Shown here one piece after another: positions 7,947 to 15,339 of a stretch of DNA of 32,100 nucleotides (the first letter of the stretch is position 1; every line of letters begins with the position of its first letter). The stretch spans positions 1-32,100 of the forward strand of contig NZ_LABX01000295.1 of assembly GCF_001043915.1 (NCBI RefSeq), read 5' to 3'. The position numbers and the translations under genes were made by a program. Source of the DNA: Methylobacterium aquaticum (lineage in GTDB: Bacteria; Pseudomonadota; Alphaproteobacteria; Rhizobiales; Beijerinckiaceae). A model generated the notes under the pieces. The model had not been told where the DNA came from. It did not search any database and saw nothing but the letters and a program-made list of their open reading frames with translations.

Positions 7947-8987
7947 TCACTCCTTCGCCGGTTCGTCCCGGCCCGGGACCTGGGTGATGCCGCCGATCAC
8001 CCGCACCGGGCGGTTGCCCTCGGGCGGGGTCTTCCAGCCGCCAGCCTTGGCCTCCGCCGGCTTGGCCTCTGCCTGCTTCACCTCGGCCGGCTTGACCTCC
8101 GCAGGCTTGACCTCCGCAGGCTTGGATGCCGCCTCGGCCGGCTTGGCGGGAGCGGGGTCCGGCTTGGCGGCGGGCGCGGCCTGGGGGGCCGGTGCCAGAG
8201 GCGGGACGAGGGCCGAGGGCGTCTCGGTCTTCTCGGCCGGCTTCGGACGGGCGGCAATCTTGCGGGGGGGTTCCGTCGTCCCCTCGGGGGCGGTCTCGCG
8301 GCGCGGCGCGGCGCCGCTGCGGGCCGCCGGGCTGTCGGGATTGAGGCCCATCGGGTTCGCCCCGGTGGCGCGCGGCGCGGGCGCCTCGGCGGGCGGGACC
8401 TCCGACGGAAGGCTCTGCTGCGGCAGCGGGCGGGCGGCGACGCGGCGCTCGTCCGGCCGGCGGATCACGGGCGGCAGCGGCTCGCCGCGGGAGAGCGGCA
8501 CGGGGGCGTAGGTTTCGCGGTCGCGCCAACCATTGTCACGCAGGGAACGCTCGCGGAACGCATCGTCGCGCGGCCAGGGCGGGCGGGCCTCGGCTTCGGT
8601 CCAGCCATAGCCCGGGCGGCGGCCGCCCGGCACCGAGCCGGGGGGAATCAGCGGGGCCTCCACGCGCTCGCGGTCGAGGATGCGGCCGGTGCGGGCATCC
8701 ACGACCAGTTGCACACGGTTGCCCCACGGGCTGTCGGCCTGGACCCGATAGGTCTCGCCGTCGAAGCGCGGAGCGGTCATGCCGGTGAAGCCGGCCCGGC
8801 CGAGGCGGAAGATCACGGCCCGCGGCGGCAGGATCGCATCGTCCTCGTCCCCGATGACGACGCCGTAGCCCTGCGCCCACGCGGGCCCGGTCAGCGCCGC
8901 TCCCGTCAGCAACGCGGCGGCGAGCGCGGCCAGCAGGGCCGCGCCCGCCACGGACCGCGTACCCGTCTTCGACGGCAGTGCAGTCAT
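7947..8987 (-). CDS. Exported PepSY-like protein with a long Pro/Ala/Lys-rich tail
   Basis: A protein of 346 residues with a clear signal peptide (positively charged start, then AALLAALAAALLTGAAL, cleavage near AWA-QGYG at about residue 38). Residues about 52-106 (LPPRAVIFRLGRAGFTG, then YRVQADSPWGNRVQLVVDARTGRIL) look like a small PepSY-type periplasmic domain. The remainder is low-complexity and Pro/Ala/Arg-rich, with tandem KPAEV/KPAEA repeats at roughly residues 283-318, and ends with a short conserved-looking segment (NRPVRVIGGITQVPG). It is probably a periplasmic or cell-wall-spanning protein; no function is claimed. It converges on the LysR gene across the palindrome array. Confidence 0.8.
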   Translation of the reverse strand: MTALPSKTGTRSVAGAALLAALAAALLTGAALTGPAWAQGYGVVIGDEDDAILPPRAVIFRLGRAGFTGMTAPRFDGETYRVQADSPWGNRVQLVVDARTGRILDRERVEAPLIPPGSVPGGRRPGYGWTEAEARPPWPRDDAFRERSLRDNGWRDRETYAPVPLSRGEPLPPVIRRPDERRVAARPLPQQSLPSEVPPAEAPAPRATGANPMGLNPDSPAARSGAAPRRETAPEGTTEPPRKIAARPKPAEKTETPSALVPPLAPAPQAAPAAKPDPAPAKPAEAASKPAEVKPAEVKPAEVKQAEAKPAEAKAGGWKTPPEGNRPVRVIGGITQVPGRDEPAKE

Positions 8988-9300
8988 CGTCCCGCATTCC
9001 CTTGGTTCCGGGATCGTGCCGGGCCGTCGACGCCCCGCATTCCCCTCGTGCTCGGACGAGACCTGTTAACCGTGCGAATGAGGCGGGATTACGGGAGCGC
9101 GGCCGTGGCCGGCCATCATCGTTCGGGCAGGGGCGGTGGGGCGAGCCGGACCCCAGGCTGCGACCGGCAATCGCGTCGATCGCATGAACCGCACATTAAG
9201 CGTTGTGGGGGATCGTGGCGATGGTGCAGCAGGCGGCCTTGCAGCCGTCCGAGCCTCGCGGGATGCTGCCTCTGCGCGTTGACAGGACTAGGCGGGCACC
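8988..9300. other. Divergent intergenic region, no gene seen
   Basis: These 313 bases separate the starts of the exported PepSY-like protein and the PilZ gene and must hold both promoters. I see no open frame with a credible start, no RNA gene and no strong hairpin. A TTAACC hexamer at 9065-9070 could be a CtrA-type half site, but a single half site is weak evidence. Confidence 0.4.
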
Positions 9301-9891
9301 TTGAAGTTGCATTCCCAACCCGAGCCGGGACCGGGCGTCCGGCCGATCCAGATGCGGGTCTGCGGTCGCTACCTGCTGCCGGGTGGGGCCGAGCATGTCT
9401 GCGAGACCCGCAGCCTGTCCCTGGCGACGATCGAGGTGCTGGCGCCGCAGAGCGGCTTTCTGGGCGATCCCGTCACGCTCTATCTCGACGATGTCGGGCC
9501 CGTGACCGGGGTGATCCAGGCGGTTGCGCCGGGGGGGTTCACCCTCGCGGTGGAGGTCGGGCCCGAGCGCCGCGCCCGTTTCGCCGCCCGCCTCGACTGG
9601 CTTGCCGGCCAGGCGAACGGCAAGACCGACCAGCGCAGCGATCCCCGCATCGTGCCGAACATCCGCAGCGTCGAGGTGCGCCACGCCGACGGCCGGGTCG
9701 TGCCGGGGACGGTGATCGACCTGTCGATGAGCGGCGTGGCCATCGAGGCGACGGATCTGCCGTCGGTGGGCGAGCTGGTCACGGTCGGCAAGCGTCGCGC
9801 CACCGTGGTGCGCCACCTCCAGAACGGATTCGCCGTCACCTTCCGGCTGCCGTTCCGCCCCGAAACCTTCGGCCGTCACGTCACGCTGTGA
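9301..9891 (+). CDS. PilZ-domain protein (putative c-di-GMP effector)
   Basis: A cytosolic protein of 196 residues with two PilZ-like halves. The C-terminal half has the c-di-GMP signature: RSDPR (residues 112-116, R-x-x-x-R) followed by DLSMSG (140-145, the D/N-x-S-x-x-G motif) at the expected spacing. The N-terminal half (VCGRYLLPGGAEHVCETRSLS) resembles the degenerate PilZ domain often duplicated in Rhizobiales proteins and lacks the full Arg motif. The start is uncertain: a TTG at 9301 gives the full frame, and an ATG at 9352 would remove 17 residues just before the first domain. No partner gene is adjacent, so the target process (motility, polysaccharide or cell cycle) is unknown. Confidence 0.85.
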   Translation: MKLHSQPEPGPGVRPIQMRVCGRYLLPGGAEHVCETRSLSLATIEVLAPQSGFLGDPVTLYLDDVGPVTGVIQAVAPGGFTLAVEVGPERRARFAARLDWLAGQANGKTDQRSDPRIVPNIRSVEVRHADGRVVPGTVIDLSMSGVAIEATDLPSVGELVTVGKRRATVVRHLQNGFAVTFRLPFRPETFGRHVTL

Positions 9892-10036
9892 AACACGGAG
9901 TGGCGTGACCCACGTCGGGCTCGGCCGGACTGCCGAACCTTCGGTCCCATGCTGCCGCAGCGCACGGAAATTTAATCCCGCCGTGGCAAAATAACGCGCG
10001 TGGTCCTTGATCGTGGCCTGCGACGTGGAGGGTGGG

Positions 10037-10396
10037 ATGCGCGGCAATTACCGGGGCGGTGGGATCGAGCGTCTCGACGGCGCCGTGAGCCGGGCCGAGG
10101 GGGGGGGAGACATCCGCATCATCGTGTCGGCGCCACCGGTCGACGACACGCGCGAGCGGGCACTCTCCTATGTGCCGTGGCCGATCAAGCTGGTCATGAA
10201 GCTCGTTCTGCCGGTCGGTGTGCTCCTCGGCATCGTCGTGCTGCCAAACTACCTCGATTGCCGTCACCAGCACGATGTCGGCATGTTCTTCCATGGCATG
10301 ACCGTCGCGGCGTGCACGCGCCAATCCGTCTACGGTCAGATCGGCGCGACGCAGAAGCGGTTCGAGGAGATCGCTCGCGCCATCGCGGTGCATTGA
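10037..10396 (+). CDS. Small membrane protein, unknown function
   Basis: A protein of 119 residues starting at an ATG with a good ribosome binding site (GGAGGGTGGG directly upstream); a longer frame from 10007 lacks one. The N-terminal 50 residues are soluble and charged, followed by one hydrophobic segment, LVMKLVLPVGVLLGIVVLP, and a C-terminal part with Cys residues (DCRHQHD, AACTRQS) that may form a disulfide outside the membrane. I recognise no family. It stands alone between the PilZ and aldehyde dehydrogenase genes. The good start and third-position GC bias argue it is real. Confidence 0.7.
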   Translation: MRGNYRGGGIERLDGAVSRAEGGGDIRIIVSAPPVDDTRERALSYVPWPIKLVMKLVLPVGVLLGIVVLPNYLDCRHQHDVGMFFHGMTVAACTRQSVYGQIGATQKRFEEIARAIAVH

Positions 10397-10439
10397 GACC
10401 GTCCAGTCGGGCGGCGCGACGGAGGACGAGGCGGGGAAC

Positions 10440-10463
10440 TCTGTCAGGTCATGCTCTGACAGA
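10440..10463. promoter_or_regulatory. Inverted repeat upstream of the aldehyde dehydrogenase
   Basis: Perfect 8-base arms TCTGTCAG and CTGACAGA are separated by 8 bases, 44 bases after the small membrane protein stop and 94 bases before the aldehyde dehydrogenase start. A second short palindrome, GCCTTA-gt-TAAGGC, lies at 10523-10536, about 20 bases before the ATG. Either could be an operator. The first could instead be a weak terminator, but no T-tract follows. Confidence 0.35.
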
Positions 10464-10556
10464 CAAGAGAGGCCGGGCCCGGACCGCCTTGCGCGGCGGA
10501 GCCTGTCTCGCCGGGAGGGATTGCCTTAGTTAAGGCCCGTCCCCTCCGGAACGAGG

Positions 10557-12002
10557 ATGAGCCCCCGAATGTTCCCCGACGTGAAGCTTCACATCGCCGG
10601 CGAGTGGCGCAGCGGCGCCACCGGCCAGACGATGCCGATCCTCAACCCGGCCACCGGCGAGACCCTGAGCCAGCTCGCCGTCGCGACCCGCCAGGATCTC
10701 GACCAGGCCCTCGACGCGGCCGAGCGCGGCTTCAAAGCCTGGCGCAAGGTCTCGGCCTTCGAGCGCAGCAAGGTGCTGCGCAAGGCCGCCAACCTGATGC
10801 GGGAGCGCGCCGACGAGATCGCCCGGATCATGACCCTCGAACAGGGCAAGCCGGTGGCGGAAGCCAAGATGGAGGTGCTCGGCGGCGCCGACACCATGGA
10901 CTGGTTCGCGGAAGAGGGCCGGCGCGCCTATGGCCGGGTGATCCCGGCCCGGGCCGAGGGCGTGATGCAGCTCGTGATCCGCGAGCCGGTGGGGCCGGTC
11001 GCGGCCTTCACGCCCTGGAACTTCCCGATCAACCAGGCGGTGCGCAAGGTCTCGGCGGCGCTCTGCACCGGCTGCTCGGTGATCCTGAAGGGTCCCGAGG
11101 ACACTCCGGCGAGCTGCACTGCCCTGATCCAGGCCCTGCTGGACGCCGGCGTGCCGGGCGACGTGCTCGGCCTCGTCTACGGTGACCCGGCGGAGATCTC
11201 GTCGTATCTCATCCCCCATCCGGTGATCCGCAAGATCACCTTCACGGGCTCGACGGCGATCGGCAAGGAACTGGCGGCGCTCGCCGGCAAGCACATGAAG
11301 CGTGCCACGATGGAACTCGGCGGCCACGCCCCGGCGATCGTCTTCCGCGATGCCGACGTGCAGAAGGCGGTGCAGGTCCTCGGCGCCAACAAGTACCGCA
11401 ATGCCGGCCAGGTCTGCGTCGCGCCGACCCGCTTCCTCGTCCACGAGTCGGTGTTCGATGCCTTCGTCGACGGGTTCGTGGGCTTCTCCCGCGACCTCAC
11501 GGTCGGCAACGGCCTGGAGGCGGGGGTGAAGATGGGTCCGCTCGCCCATGGCCGCCGCATCGAGGCGATGGAAGCCTTCGTGGCCGATGCCGAGCAGAAG
11601 GGCGCCCAGTTGCGCACCGGCGGCAAGCGCATCGGCAACCAGGGCAACTTCTTCGAGCCCACCGTCTTCACCGATGTGCCGCTCGACGCCCGCATCATGA
11701 ACGAGGAACCCTTCGGGCCGATCGCGGCGATCCGGCGCTTCTCGGACGACGAGGAGGCGTTCACGGAGGCCAACCGCCTGCCCTACGGGCTGGCCGCCTA
11801 CGCCTATACCCGCTCGGCCGAGACGGCGACCAAGCTCGCCACCCGGGTCGAGAGCGGCATGATGTCGATCAACCATCACGGCATCGCCCTGCCGGAGACG
11901 CCGTTCGGCGGCGTGAAGGATTCGGGCTACGGCAGCGAGGGCGGCTCCGAGGCGATCGAAGCCTACCTCAACACCAAGTTCGTCACCCAGGCCGGCTTCT
12001 GA
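10557..12002 (+). CDS. NAD(P)-dependent aldehyde dehydrogenase, succinate-semialdehyde dehydrogenase type
   Basis: A protein of 481 residues, the standard length for the ALDH superfamily. It has the substrate/cofactor segment FTPWNFPINQ, the Rossmann loop FTGSTAIGKEL, the general base Glu253 in MELGGHAPAIVF, and the nucleophile Cys287 in NAGQVCVAPTRF, 34 residues later as expected. EEPFGPI and PFGGVKDSGYGSEGG near the C-terminus fit the succinate-semialdehyde / 2-oxoglutarate-semialdehyde branch. It oxidises an aldehyde to its acid in the cytosol; succinate semialdehyde is the best guess but is not proven. It is monocistronic: no partner transaminase is adjacent, and a good terminator follows. 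The ATG at 10557 has GAGG abutting it; an ATG at 10569 is an alternative. Confidence 0.9.
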   Translation: MSPRMFPDVKLHIAGEWRSGATGQTMPILNPATGETLSQLAVATRQDLDQALDAAERGFKAWRKVSAFERSKVLRKAANLMRERADEIARIMTLEQGKPVAEAKMEVLGGADTMDWFAEEGRRAYGRVIPARAEGVMQLVIREPVGPVAAFTPWNFPINQAVRKVSAALCTGCSVILKGPEDTPASCTALIQALLDAGVPGDVLGLVYGDPAEISSYLIPHPVIRKITFTGSTAIGKELAALAGKHMKRATMELGGHAPAIVFRDADVQKAVQVLGANKYRNAGQVCVAPTRFLVHESVFDAFVDGFVGFSRDLTVGNGLEAGVKMGPLAHGRRIEAMEAFVADAEQKGAQLRTGGKRIGNQGNFFEPTVFTDVPLDARIMNEEPFGPIAAIRRFSDDEEAFTEANRLPYGLAAYAYTRSAETATKLATRVESGMMSINHHGIALPETPFGGVKDSGYGSEGGSEAIEAYLNTKFVTQAGF

Positions 12003-12012
12003 GCGGGGAGGG

Positions 12013-12035
12013 GGGGACGGTTCGGGGCCGTCCCC
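12013..12035 (+). terminator. Rho-independent-type terminator after the aldehyde dehydrogenase
   Basis: Perfect 8-bp GC stem GGGGACGG / CCGTCCCC (12013-12020 with 12028-12035) with a 7-nt loop, starting 11 bases after the stop codon and followed by TCTTCC. The T-run is short, as is common in GC-rich genomes. Confidence 0.7.
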
Positions 12036-12125
12036 TCTTCCGCCGGCGAAATAGGGGTTGCCAAGCCAGGGCGAACCCCTTAGATCCCACCTCCACCGGC
12101 GGGGCGCACCGCTCCCCCCGGTCAG

Positions 12126-12202
12126 GCGCCCGTAGCTCAGCTGGATAGAGCACCAGACTACGAATCTGGGGGTCAGAGGTTCGAATCCTTTCGGGCGCGC
12201 CA
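12126..12202 (+). tRNA. tRNA-Arg (anticodon ACG), copy 1
   Basis: A 77-nt cloverleaf including an encoded CCA end. The acceptor stem GCGCCCG pairs with CGGGCGC, the D arm is TAGCTCAGCTGGATAGAGC, the anticodon stem-loop is CCAGACT-ACG-AATCTGG, and the T arm contains GGTTCGAATCC. Anticodon ACG (A34 becomes inosine) reads CGU/CGC/CGA arginine codons. It is identical to copy 2, and the identity spans 79 bases (12125-12203). Confidence 0.97.
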
Positions 12203-12282
12203 TTCCACATGTCAGACGTCACGGTGCGAGCGGAACATGTCCGCATCCACCGCATCATGGTCGAAGGCTGTCTTTCGATCGG

Positions 12283-12359
12283 GCGCCCGTAGCTCAGCTG
12301 GATAGAGCACCAGACTACGAATCTGGGGGTCAGAGGTTCGAATCCTTTCGGGCGCGCCA
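12283..12359 (+). tRNA. tRNA-Arg (anticodon ACG), copy 2
   Basis: Identical in every base to copy 1, 157 bases downstream, including the encoded CCA. It is the last intact housekeeping feature before about 4.6 kb of fragmented and AT-rich DNA. tRNA genes are usual integration targets, and an integrating element can leave a restored or duplicated tRNA copy. Ordinary tandem duplication is the alternative, but the 80-base spacer between the copies is not itself repeated. Confidence 0.97.
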
Positions 12360-12422
12360 TAGCTTTCGTGATCTGAGTAGTTTAGTCAGCGCAGGCATGT
12401 GGTTTCGAGGTATGCGGCGCTG

Positions 12423-12546
12423 CTAGTCGCGGATATGTCGCAAAGCGCCGAGTTGCGCGTCATTCACGCCTGACCGGCGGTGTCCCCCGCCCCGCCTCTT
12501 GATCTGGCGCTCACGCCTCTCCAGCGTTTCTCGGATCGCCGCCAAA
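12423..12546. other. Unassigned segment between the tRNA and the aquaporin remnant
   Basis: The minus strand is open here and would encode a basic, helical tail (including ETLERRERQIKRR) ending at a stop at 12423. It may be the 3' remnant of another disrupted gene, because the open frame stops making sense where the aquaporin-like sequence begins on the other strand. I do not recognise it. Confidence 0.2.
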
Positions 12547-12666
12547 GCGCGGACGGGTCCGACCCAGTGGTTTGCCGAATTCGTGGCCACCTTCGGCCTC
12601 CTCGTCACGATTGCGACCGTCGTGCGCTTCCGCGCCGAGGCGATCCCGTTCGTGGTCGGGCTCTAC
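12547..12666 (+). pseudogene. Fragment of an aquaporin/MIP-family channel gene
   Basis: Forty codons read as GPTQWFAEFVATFGLLVTI, then VVRFRAEAIPFVVGLY. This matches the fifth-helix region of the short MIP/aquaporin proteins found in alphaproteobacteria (often with arsenic genes), just before the second NPA box. Neither NPA motif is present: the similarity starts abruptly at 12547 and ends at 12666, where transposase-like sequence begins in another frame. It is a truncated remnant with no start codon or function of its own. The assignment is from motif memory. Confidence 0.6.
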
Positions 12667-12668
12667 CG

Positions 12669-12974
12669 CGCAAAGCCAACCAGCCGACCTTTCGGGCCGA
12701 GGTCGAGAGCCTGTTTGCCGAGACCTCCCCTGACCGCCTCGACATCGTGACCGAGCATGACACGGGCCATGGTCGCATCGAACAACGCACCGTCAGCGTG
12801 GCCAACTTGGCCCGCGATGCCCCCGACCCGCCGCAGGCCGAACGCTCACCGCTCAAGCGCAAGCCCAAACCACGCCGCACGCCAAAGCCCACCAGCCTCA
12901 AGCTACGCCGCAAAATCGCTGGATGGAACGAACTCCGCCTCCCTCACCGACGCCCTCCCAGCCAAACCGCGTGA
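12669..12974 (+). mobile_element. Remnant of an ISAs1-family (H-repeat type) transposase
   Basis: The frame from 12669 reads RKANQPTFRAEVESLFAE, then HDTGHGRIEQRTVSV. The K-x-N-Q-P-T and T-G-H-G-R-I-E-x-R blocks are the central DDE-domain signature of ISAs1/H-repeat-associated transposases. The catalytic N-terminal half is missing, and after about 60 residues the similarity drops. A C-terminal piece, LKLRRKIAGWNE, resembles the K-x-K-R-x-x-A-G-W end of the family, which suggests an internal deletion. It is fused directly to the aquaporin fragment and is clearly inactive. No terminal repeats were found. Confidence 0.6.
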
Positions 12975-13751
12975 ACCTCGATTCGGAGCCATGGGCCGGG
13001 CATGAGGCCGTGACCCGGCGTCTCCTGTCGGCAGTGCGGCTCCCGTGACCGGACCCGTAGGCCGATACGATGTCGTTCGTGGCGGAGGACAATGATAGTG
13101 CGATGTAGGAATTTCGATTGAGCTTGATGTCATGGGTGTTGATTATTTTTATTCATGTTTGAACGTTGTCGTAATATTATTTAGATAGAACACAGAATAT
13201 AATTCCGAAGACGATAGTGATGCCGAAAAATCCAATTCCATATGAAATATCATAAATACTAGAGAATATATATCGTCTTATTATTTAACATCGAATCATG
13301 ACATTTGGTGATAGAGGCTAAAGCGGTCGCGATCAGCGTCGAGAGAAACGACCACGCACCGTGGTCGGCAGCTTCCGTGCAAGACATGATCCTGTTAAGG
13401 GCTTCGGCCGGCGCATCGCGCCCGGGGCTTTCAGAGATGCCTGATGACGGATCGAGGCAAGCGCGGCGTGGGTGGAATCCGCGTCGAGGTGACGCCGCAT
13501 GCAGAGGGGTCCGCCTGTTGGGCGCGAAGGGATGGCCGGTGGCACGCCACGCGCATAGGGAGTGTGCCGGTGGCCACTGTTTCGGGCCGATGCCCGATCG
13601 TCCTCGTTGCCGATTCGGTATTGATGGCCCGGTGTATCGATCGTGTCACAGATGTCCATAGTCATTGGGCACCCGGCTGATTGAGGGGTGTCGGCTGTCA
13701 CTTGTCGTGAATCACCTCGAATGGCTTCGGTTGCCCGTAAGGAGAAATAAA
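12975..13751. other. Gene-poor stretch with an AT-rich block
   Basis: No credible gene is seen. From about 13107 to 13320 the DNA turns strongly AT-rich (runs such as TTATTTTTATT and GAGAATATATAT), in sharp contrast to the surroundings, which marks foreign DNA or a strong AT-rich promoter/silencer region upstream of the FkbM gene. From 13330 to 13690 base composition is GC-rich again, and open frames on both strands look like noise. Confidence 0.5.
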
Positions 13752-14549
13752 ATGTCGACGTTGCGCGTGAATTTTGCTGGAGTTTCATTTAGCATCGACA
13801 GCGCCGATGGGATGGACGCGGTCGCACAGCAACTGGCGGTCGGATCCTACGAGGCACCGCTTCCGTTCTTGATGATGGCGACACTGCTCCGTGTAGAGGG
13901 GGCATTTATCGATGTCGGTGCAAATACGGGAATTTATTCGGTCATGGCTTCTGTTGTCGCCTCGAGCAAGGATGTCATCGCGTTCGAGCCGCTGCCGCCC
14001 GTGCTGAATATCCTTCGAAAAAATCTTGCTATCAATCACTTGCAGGACAAGGTTCAGGTTCATGAGGTTGCGCTGAGCGACAAGAACGGGGTCGCGTCCC
14101 TCCATATACCCAATCCCTCCCACGGCCTGGTTGAAACCAGCGCGTCATTGGAAAGTGACTTCCAGCAAGCCCATTCGATCATCGAAGTGCCGGTCAAGCG
14201 GTTCGATGATATGAACGTGTCGAATTTCATTGGTGTCATTAAGGCCGACATCGAGGGGCACGAATACGCCTTCTTGAACGGTGCGCGCGAGACGATCATG
14301 CGGGATCGTCCGATCATCTTTGCTGAGGTTGTCGGACCGGCGAAGCGTGGACCCATGAACGCACTTTTGCAGAACGTCGGGTACATGGATTTCAGGCTGC
14401 GCCCCGACATGGCCATTCATGATGGTGAGGTTCTGTTCGACAACGCCGCATGGAATCATGCACTGATTCCGGTTGAGCGGCTCGCCAAGTTCAAGGAAAT
14501 CTGCGACTCGTGCGGACTTCCGATGTTTCGCAGCTTCCAGCTTTCGTAA
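13752..14549 (+). CDS. FkbM-family SAM-dependent methyltransferase
   Basis: A protein of 265 residues. The SAM-binding motif I is FIDVGANTGIYSVMA (residues about 53-67), then IAFEPLPPVLNILRKNL (motif II), VQVHEVALSDKNG, and the FkbM-specific VIKADIEGHEYAFLNGA. These enzymes methylate hydroxyls on sugars or polyketides; next to a GT61 glycosyltransferase the likely substrate is a surface glycan (inference). The ATG at 13752 has an excellent AAGGAG 8 bases upstream, so the longer frame from 13665 is not used. Codon use is less GC-biased than in the flanking chromosome, consistent with transfer. It sits alone on the plus strand. Confidence 0.92.
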   Translation: MSTLRVNFAGVSFSIDSADGMDAVAQQLAVGSYEAPLPFLMMATLLRVEGAFIDVGANTGIYSVMASVVASSKDVIAFEPLPPVLNILRKNLAINHLQDKVQVHEVALSDKNGVASLHIPNPSHGLVETSASLESDFQQAHSIIEVPVKRFDDMNVSNFIGVIKADIEGHEYAFLNGARETIMRDRPIIFAEVVGPAKRGPMNALLQNVGYMDFRLRPDMAIHDGEVLFDNAAWNHALIPVERLAKFKEICDSCGLPMFRSFQLS

Positions 14550-14777
14550 CAGGTGCGCGGTGCCGCTCCCCTCGATGGAGTGCAGGAACGGCACGTCGCT
14601 GTCGGTGACGACGGCAGATCCCGGCCTCGTGGCAGCTGCCGATGCTTTGAGTTGCTGACCTAAGGGGAGTTGGCTATTTCAGCCAGATACCGTTGCGACG
14701 CACGGCATGCATCCAGCTCTAGAACGCTTCACGATCGCGTTATAGTCGCGAAGCTTCTCTAGCTGGTTGATTTTACC

Positions 14778-14824
14778 GCATTTTCTACGACGAACCGGAA
14801 TTCGCTTTGTCGGAAAATGCTCTA
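14778..14824 (-). repeat. Interspersed TAGAGCATTTTCC repeat, copy 1
   Basis: Outer arms GCATTTTC (14778-14785) and GAAAATGC (14813-14820) enclose a 27-base centre containing CGACGAACCGG. Read on the minus strand it starts TTAGAGCATTTTCC and matches the interspersed palindrome widespread in Methylobacterium and related genomes. A second, shorter relative is at 22349-22380. The CTA at its end coincides with the edge of the MITE. Confidence 0.65.
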
Positions 14825-14923
14825 AGCAGACTTGCGTTGGCAGGCCAACGCTTTGTCCGTTTAGGCTCTTGTTTATCGCAGATTGTTGCCGCCGAACCGG
14901 TGACCACTTCGGCGAAATCTGCT
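14825..14923 (+). mobile_element. IS630-type MITE, 99 bp
   Basis: The element starts AGCAGACTT and ends AATCTGCT (inverted terminal repeats), is bordered on both sides by TA (14823-14824 and 14924-14925), and has C before and G after, so the empty site would read CTAG. That is the known target and TA duplication of the IS630/Tc1-mariner group. Its first 18 element bases plus the flanking CTA (21 bases) recur exactly, inverted, at the right end of the 28.7-kb element, and its last 15 bases with flank recur inverted at that element's left end. It has no coding capacity. Confidence 0.7.
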
Positions 14924-15339
14924 TAGGCCGGCCGGAGTAGACCGAAGGAGGTCGGCGACCGGCGGCAACGCAACGGTGCCTGTCCCGGCCGCTCGGGCCG
15001 TCAGGGTTTGGACTGGCCCCTCTTGTCTCCAGCCGCTTGTCGATAAGGGGCCTGCCGACGCCGTCGGACTGATGCCGGGCGGCGCGTGGTGCCACGGAGC
15101 GCGGATGTCCGCCTGCCGGCGCCGTGAAGCAATCCGCAAGGGTGGCGTGGCCGGATGCGGCTCGGACACCGTCGAGGTGCCGCATTGTTCCGTCACCGAC
15201 CGCCGTGGTGTCGCGGGACTGCACGGATGGCGTCCCCACGGCGGTGAGCGAAAGCCTTTCCGAGCGCGTCGACCGGGCACGGCATCATGGGAATGCACCA
15301 GCGTCACAGGCTTCAACCCGATCCAGCCGCTGCTTACAC

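Larger units (their letters stand above)
14550..15339. other. Intergenic stretch with repeats and a MITE, no intact gene
   Basis: It holds the TAGAGCATTTTCC-type repeat (14778-14824) and the IS630-type MITE (14825-14923). From 14930 to 15339 open frames exist on both strands, but none has a convincing start or recognisable product. At 14560-14660 the minus strand could encode SDVPFLHSIEGSGTAHL, which I cannot place. Confidence 0.5.

Noticed and set aside
13333..13788. Minus-strand open frame of 151 codons
   Set aside because: It overlaps the FkbM start and its ribosome binding site, has no credible start signal, and the product looks like noise.
14822..14926. Nine-base terminal repeats CTAAGCAGA without a target duplication
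   Set aside because: Reinterpreted: the outer C and TA belong to the CTAG target, which explains the absence of any other duplication and fits the IS630 rule.
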